From positions 3,121,501 to 3,185,500 of the forward strand of contig CP126202.1 of NCBI GenBank assembly GCA_030272155.1: 64,000 nucleotides of DNA, in the 5' to 3' direction. The stretch is from Tetradesmus obliquus. Taxonomy: Eukaryota; Chlorophyta; Chlorophyceae; Sphaeropleales; Scenedesmaceae. Numbering within the stretch: the first letter of the stretch is position 1; every line of letters begins with the position of its first letter. This document shows positions 57,301 through 64,000 of the stretch, in pieces. A program made the position numbers and the translations under genes. Under the pieces are notes generated by a model, which was not told the DNA's origin, did no database searches, and worked only from the letters and a program-made list of their open reading frames with translations.

Positions 57301-60300
57301 TGCTGCAACCAGGTATGGTTCTTTTTCCTACAGGCATGAGGTGATTGAAAAGATGGAATGACAGGCAGGGCTGCACACAGCTGGATGTCAGGAGCGGGCA
57401 CTATCACACGCCGGCTCAGCATGCATGACCAGCAGCGGCCCGGCACGCATGCAGAACGCTGCCGTGCTTCGGATTCATTTGCTGCAACCAGGTATGGTTC
57501 TTTTTCCTACAGGCATGACGTGTTTGAAAAGATGGAATGACAGGCAGGGCTGCACACAGCTGGATGCCAGGAGCAGGCACTAACACATGCCGGCTCAGCA
57601 TGCATGCATGCATGACCAGCAGCGGCCCGGCACGCATGCAGAACGTTGCCGTGCTTTGGATTCATTTGCCGCAACCAGGTATAGGTCCTTTTCCTACAGG
57701 CATGAGATGTTTGAAAAGATGGAATGACAGGCAGGGCTGCACACAGCTGGATGTCAGGAGCGGGCGCTAATCACAGGCCGGCTCAGCATGCATACCAATC
57801 AGCGGCCCGGCACGCATGCAGAACGCTGCCGTGCTTCGGATTCATTTGCTGCAACCAGGTATGGTTCTTTTTCCTACAGGCATGACGTGTTTGAAAAGAT
57901 GGAATGACAGGCAGGGCTGCACACAGCTGGATGCCAGGAGCAGGCACTAACACATGCCGGCTCAGCATGCATGACCAGCAGCGGCCCGGCACGCATGCAG
58001 AACGTTGCCGTACTTTGGATTCATTTGCCGCAACCAGGTATGGGTCCTTTTCCTACAGGCATGAGATGTTTGAAAAGATGGAATGACAGGCAGGGCTGCA
58101 CACACCTAGATGTCAGGAGCGGGCACTATCACATGCCGGCTCAGCATCATGACCAGCAGCGGCCCGGCACGCATGCAGAACGTTGCCGTGCTTCGGATTC
58201 ATTTGCTGCAACCAGGTATGGTTCTTTTTCCTACAGGCATGAGGTGATTGAAAAGATGGAATGACAGGCAGGGCTGCACACAGCTGGATGTCAGGAGCGG
58301 GCACTATCACATGCCGGCTCAGCATGCATGACCAGCAGCGGCCCGGCACGCATGCAGAACGCTGCCGTGCTTCGGATTCATTTGCTGCAACCAGTTATGA
58401 TTCTTTTTCCTACAGGCATGAGGTGATTGAAAAGATGGAATGACAGGCAGGGCTGCACACAGCTGGATGTCAGGAGCGGGCACTATCACACGCCGGCTCA
58501 GCATGCATGACCAGCAGCGGCCCGGCACGCATGCAGAACGCTGCCGTGCTTCGGATTCATTTGCTGCAACCAGGTATGGGTCTTTTTTCTACAGGCATGA
58601 CGTGTTTGAAAAGATGGAATGACAGGCAGGGCTGCACACAGCTGGATGCCAGGAGCAGGCACTAACACATGCCGGCTCAGCATGCATGACCAGCAGCGGC
58701 CCGGCACGCATGCAGAACGTTGCCGTACTTTGGATTCATTTGCCGCAACCAGGTATGGGTCCTTTTCCTACAGGCATGAGATGTTTGAAAAGATGGAATG
58801 ACAGGCAGGGCTGCACACACCTGGATGTCAGGAGCGGGCACTATCACACGCCGGCTCAGCATCATGACCAGCAGCGGCCCGGCACGCATGCAGAACGTTG
58901 CCGTGCTTTGGATTCATTTGCTGCAACCAGTTATGATTCTTTTCCCTACAGGCATGAGGTGATTGAAAAGATGGAATGACAGGCAGGGCTGCACACAGCT
59001 GGATGTCAGGAGCGGGCACTATCACACGCCGGCTCAGCATGCATGACCAGCAGCGGCCCGGCACGCATGCAGAACGTTGCCGTGCTTTGGATTCATTTGC
59101 CGCAACCAGGTATGGGTCCTTTTCCTACAGGCATGAGATGTTTGAAAAGATGGAATGACAGGCAGGGCTGCACACGGCTGCATGTCAGGAGCGGGCACTA
59201 TCACACGCCGGCTCAGCATGCATGACCAGCAGCGGCCCGGCACGCATGCAGAACGCTGCCGTGCTTCGGATTCATTTGCTGCAACCAGTTATGATTCTTT
59301 TTCCTACAGGCATGAGGTGATTGAAAAGATGGAATGACAGGCAGGGCTGCACACAGCTGGATGTCAGGAGCGGGCACTATCACACGCCGGCTCAGCATGC
59401 ATGACCAGCAGCGGCCCGGCACGCATGCAGAACGCTGCCGTGCTTCGGATTCATTTGCTGCAACCAGGTATGGGTCTTTTTTCTACAGGCATGACGTGTT
59501 TGAAAAGATGGAATGACAGGCAGGGCTGCACACAGCTGGATGCCAGGAGCAGGCACTAACACATGCCGGCTCAGCATGCATGCATGCATGACCAGCAGCG
59601 GCCCGGCACGCATGCAGAACGTTGCCGTACTTTGGATTCATTTGCCGCAACCAGGTATGGGTCCTTTTCCTACAGGCATGAGATGTTTGAAAAGATGGAA
59701 TGACAGGCAGGGCTGCACACGGCTGCATGTCAGGAGCGGGCACTATCACACGCCGGCTCAGCATCATGACCAGCAGCGGCCCGGCACGCATGCAGAACGT
59801 TGCCGTGCTTTGGATTCATTTGCTGCAACCAGTTATGATTCTTTTCCCTACAGGCATGAGGTGATTGAAAAGATGGAATGACAGGCAGGGCTGCACACAG
59901 CTGGATGCCAGGAGCAGGCACTAACACATGCCGGCTCAGCATGCATGACCAGCAGCGGCCCGGCACGCATGCAGAACGTTGCCGTGCTTTGGATTCATTT
60001 GCCGCAACCAGGTATAGGTCCTTTTCCTACAGGCATGAGATGTTTGAAAAGATGGAATGACAGGCAGGGCTGCACACAGCTGGATGTCAGGAGCGGGCGC
60101 TAATCACAAGCCGGCTCAGCATGCATAACAATCAGCGGCCCGGCACGCATGCAGAACGCTGCCGTGCTTCGGATTCATTTGCTGCAACCAGGTATGGTTC
60201 TTTTTCCTACAGGCATGACGTGTTTGAAAAGATGGAATGACAGGCAGGGCTGCACACAGCTGGATGCCAGGAGCAGGCACTAACACATGCCGGCTCAGCA

Positions 60301-63300
60301 TGCATGACCAGCAGCGGCCCGGCACGCATGCAGAACGTTGCCGTACTTTGGATTCATTTGCCGCAACCAGGTATGGGTCCTTTTCCTACAGGCATGAGAT
60401 GTTTGAAAAGATGGAATGACAGGCAGGGCTGCACACACCTGGATGTCAGGAGCGGGCACTATCACATGCCGGCTCAGCATCATGACCAGCAGCGGCCTGG
60501 CACGCATGCAGAACGTTGCCGTGCTTCGGATTCATTTGCTGCAACCAGGTATGGTTCTTTTTCCTACAGGCATGAGGTGATTGAAAAGATGGAATGACAG
60601 GCAGGGCTGCACACAGCTGGATGTCAGGAGCGGGCACTATCACACGCCGGCTCAGCATGCATGACCAGCAGCGGCCCGGCACGCATGCAGAACGCTGCCG
60701 TGCTTCGGATTCATTTGCTGCAACCAGGTATGGTTCTTTTTCCTACAGGCATGACGTGTTTGAAAAGATGGAATGACAGGCAGGGCTGCACACAGCTGGA
60801 TGCCAGGAGCAGGCACTAACACATGCCGGCTCAGCATGCATGCATGCATGACCAGCAGCGGCCCGGCACGCATGCAGAACGTTGCCGTGCTTTGGATTCA
60901 TTTGCCGCAACCAGGTATAGGTCCTTTTCCTACAGGCATGAGATGTTTGAAAAGATGGAATGACAGGCAGGGCTGCACACAGCTGGATGTCAGGAGCGGG
61001 CGCTAATCACAGGCCGGCTCAGCATGCATACCAATCAGCGGCCCGGCACGCATGCAGAACGCTGCCGTGCTTCGGATTCATTTGCTGCAACCAGGTATGG
61101 TTCTTTTTCCTACAGGCATGACGTGTTTGAAAAGATGGAATGACAGGCAGGGCTGCACACAGCTGGATGCCAGGAGCAGGCACTAACACATGCCGGCTCA
61201 GCATGCATGACCAGCAGCGGCCCGGCACGCATGCAGAACGTTGCCGTACTTTGGATTCATTTGCCGCAACCAGGTATGGGTCCTTTTCCTACAGGCATGA
61301 GATGTTTGAAAAGATGGAATGACAGGCAGGGCTGCACACACCTAGATGTCAGGAGCGGGCACTATCACATGCCGGCTCAGCATCATGACCAGCAGCGGCC
61401 CGGCACGCATGCAGAACGTTGCCGTGCTTCGGATTCATTTGCTGCAACCAGGTATGGTTCTTTTTCCTACAGGCATGAGGTGATTGAAAAGATGGAATGA
61501 CAGGCAGGGCTGCACACACCTGGATGTCAGGAGCGGGCACTATCACACGCCGGCTCAGCATCATGACCAGCAGCGGCCCGGCACGCATGCAGAACGTTGC
61601 CGTGCTTTGGATTCATTTGCTGCAACCAGTTATGATTCTTTTCCCTACAGGCATGAGGTGATTGAAAAGATGGAATGACAGGCAGGGCTGCACACAGCTG
61701 GATGTCAGGAGCGGGCACTATCACACGCCGGCTCAGCATGCATGACCAGCAGCGGCCCGGCACGCATGCAGAACGCTGCCGTGCTTCGGATTCATTTGCT
61801 GCAACCAGGTATGGTTCTTTTTCCTACAGGCATGAGGTGTTTGAAAAGATGGAATGACAGGCAGGGCTGCACACGGCTGCATGTCAGGAGCGGGCACTAT
61901 CACACGCCGGCTCAGCATCATGACCAGCAGCGGCCCGGCACGCATGCAGAACGTTGCCGTGCTTTGGATTCATTTGCTGCAACCAGTTATGATTCTTTTC
62001 CCTACAGGCATGAGGTGATTGAAAAGATGGAATGACAGGCAGGGCTGCACACAGCTGGATGCCAGGAGCAGGCACTAACACATGCCGGCTCAGCATGCAT
62101 GACCAGCAGCGGCCCGGCACGCATGCAGAACGTTGCCGTGCTTTGGATTCATTTGCCGCAACCAGGTATAGGTCCTTTTCCTACAGGCATGAGATGTTTG
62201 AAAAGATGGAATGACAGGCAGGGCTGCACACAGCTGGATGTCAGGAGCGGGCGCTAATCACAAGCCGGCTCAGCATGCATAACAATCAGCGGCCCGGCAC
62301 GCATGCAGAACGCTGCCGTGCTTCGGATTCATTTGCTGCAACCAGGTATGGTTCTTTTTCCTACAGGCATGACGTGTTTGAAAAGATGGAATGACAGGCA
62401 GGGCTGCACACAGCTGGATGCCAGGAGCAGGCACTAACACATGCCGGCTCAGCATGCATGACCAGCAGCGGCCCGGCACGCATGCAGAACGTTGCCGTAC
62501 TTTGGATTCATTTGCCGCAACCAGGTATGGGTCCTTTTCCTACAGGCATGAGATGTTTGAAAAGATGGAATGACAGGCAGGGCTGCACACACCTGGATGT
62601 CAGGAGCGGGCACTATCACATGCCGGCTCAGCATCATGACCAGCAGCGGCCCGGCACGCATGCAGAACGTTGCCGTGCTTCGGATTCATTTGCTGCAACC
62701 AGGTATGGTTCTTTTTCCTACAGGCATGAGGTGATTGAAAAGATGGAATGACAGGCAGGGCTGCACACAGCTGGATGTCAGGAGCGGGCACTATCACACG
62801 CCGGCTCAGCATGCATGACCAGCAGCGGCCCGGCACGCATGCAGAACGCTGCCGTGCTTCGGATTCATTTGCTGCAACCAGGTATGGTTCTTTTTCCTAC
62901 AGGCATGACGTGTTTGAAAAGATGGAATGACAGGCAGGGCTGCACACAGCTGGATGCCAGGAGCAGGCACTAACACATGCCGGCTCAGCATGCATGACCA
63001 GCAGCGGCCCGGCACGCATGCAGAACGTTGCCGTACTTTGGATTCATTTGCCGCAACCAGGTATGGGTCCTTTTCCTACAGGCATGAGATGTTTGAAAAG
63101 ATGGAATGACAGGCAGGGCTGCACACACCTGGATGTCAGGAGCGGGCGCTAATCACAGGCCGGCTCAGCATGCATACCAATCAGCGGCCCGGCACGCATG
63201 CAGAACGCTGCCGTGCTTCGGATTCATTTGCTGCAACCAGGTATGGTTCTTTTTCCTACAGGCATGACGTGTTTGAAAAGATGGAATGACAGGCAGGGCT

Positions 63301-64000
63301 GCACACAGCTGGATGCCAGGAGCAGGCACTAACACATGCCGGCTCAGCATGCATGACCAGCAGCGGCCCGGCACGCATGCAGAACGTTGCCGTACTTTGG
63401 ATTCATTTGCCGCAACCAGGTATGGGTCCTTTTCCTACAGGCATGAGATGTTTGAAAAGATGGAATGACAGGCAGGGCTGCACACACCTGGATGTCAGGA
63501 GCGGGCACTATCACATGCCGGCTCAGCATCATGACCAGCAGCGGCCCGGCACGCATGCAGAACGTTGCCGTGCTTCGGATTCATTTGCTGCAACCAGGTA
63601 TGGTTCTTTTTCCTACAGGCATGAGGTGATTGAAAAGATGGAATGACAGGCAGGGCTGCACACACCTGGATGTCAGGAGCGGGCACTATCACACGCCGGC
63701 TCAGCATGCATGACCAGCAGCGGCCCGGCACGCATGCAGAACGCTGCCGTGCTTCGGATTCATTTGCTGCAACCAGGTATGGGTCTTTTTTCTACAGGCA
63801 TGAGATGTTTGAAAAGATGGAATGACAGGCAGGGCTGCACACGGCTGCATGTCAGGAGCGGGCACTATCACACGCCGGCTCAGCATCATGACCAGCAGTG
63901 GCCCGGCACGCATGCAGAACGTTGCCGTGCTTTTGATTCATTTGCTGCAACCAGTTATGATTCTTTTCCCTACAGGCATGAGGTGATTGAAAAGATGGAA
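54357..64000 (+). repeat. ~179-bp satellite array, about 54 units, running off the right edge
   Basis: The unit (178-180 bp) contains CAGAACGTTGCCGTGCTT, GGATTCATTTGC, GCAACCAGGTATGG, TTTTCCTACAGGCATGA, GAAAAGATGGAATGACAGG, CTGCACACAGCTGGATG, GGAGCGGGCACTATCACA, CCGGCTCAGCATGCATGACC and AGCAGCGGCCCGGCACGCAT. The first one or two units (54357-54560) are the most diverged. Later units are about 90-99 percent alike by eye. Two main subtypes alternate at first (TTTTTTCTACAGGCATGAGATGTTTG and TTTTTCCTACAG followed by GAGGTGATTG, given here in part) with a 357-bp dimer period. Long-range copies appear at 3,236 and 2,154 bp. The unit length is not a multiple of three. Every unit has an ATGGAATGA in which a stop overlaps the next start, so the many 60-97-codon frames are by-products. 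Confidence 0.97.

Noticed and set aside
54357-64000. Series of 60-, 70-, 78- and 97-codon frames on both strands that look like a repeated gene family
   Set aside because: The unit length is not a multiple of three, frames end and restart at the same ATGGAATGA in each unit, and both strands are equally open. They are by-products of a satellite.
54357-64000. CRISPR-like array
   Set aside because: Units are contiguous and homologous along their whole length with no unique spacers, and the genome is eukaryotic.

Overview
This is nuclear DNA of a green alga, most likely a chlorophyte of the Chlorophyceae (relatives of Chlamydomonas, Scenedesmus or Tetradesmus). The evidence is dense short introns with GTGAGN/GTGGGN donors and CTGCAG acceptors, heavy CAG/CTG and GCA triplet content, an IFT46 gene close to the Chlamydomonas protein, an algal prolyl 4-hydroxylase with a C-terminal ShK domain, and a PBCP-like PP2C. 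TAG, TGA and TAA all act as stops, so the code is standard. No tRNA, rRNA, CRISPR or prokaryotic feature was seen. Gene models were built by hand from splice-site phase and protein similarity. Every exon join given for a named gene keeps the frame.

Layout. 1-4.7 kb: a first exon with a signal peptide that runs off the left edge, then an unknown coiled-coil/two-TM/polyQ protein (-). 4.7-10.3 kb: TATDN3-type TatD nuclease (-) and METTL5 18S rRNA m6A methyltransferase (+) share a 454-bp divergent promoter. 11.1-17.1 kb: two secretory-pathway genes (-), one saposin/CNPY-like and one small alanine-rich helical protein. 17.7-25.4 kb: ZOP1/WBP4-like splicing factor (+) and an M3 oligopeptidase (+). 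25.7-29.7 kb: prolyl 4-hydroxylase (+) whose last intron holds a 5'-truncated LINE. 29.7-35.0 kb: no supportable gene. 35.0-43.4 kb: a 1214-aa protein joining a CBM20 starch-binding domain to a PBCP-like PP2C (-), then IFT46 (-). 43.8-46.6 kb: a DUF1295/steroid-5-alpha-reductase-like membrane enzyme (+). 47-54 kb: a 42-bp-stem perfect hairpin, fragments of an unidentified gene, and two minisatellites. 54.4-64.0 kb: a ~179-bp satellite array of about 54 units that continues past the right edge.

The most striking pattern is shared by five or more unrelated genes. Short segments spanning an intron-exon junction (exon edge plus its splice site) are tandemly duplicated into the neighbouring intron at roughly 90-135 bp spacing, leaving decayed 'echo' exons. 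A single diverged copy of the 179-bp satellite unit, including an acceptor-like TTCTACAG, lies within the putative gene 4.8 kb before the array, so the satellite may be an extreme expansion of the same process.
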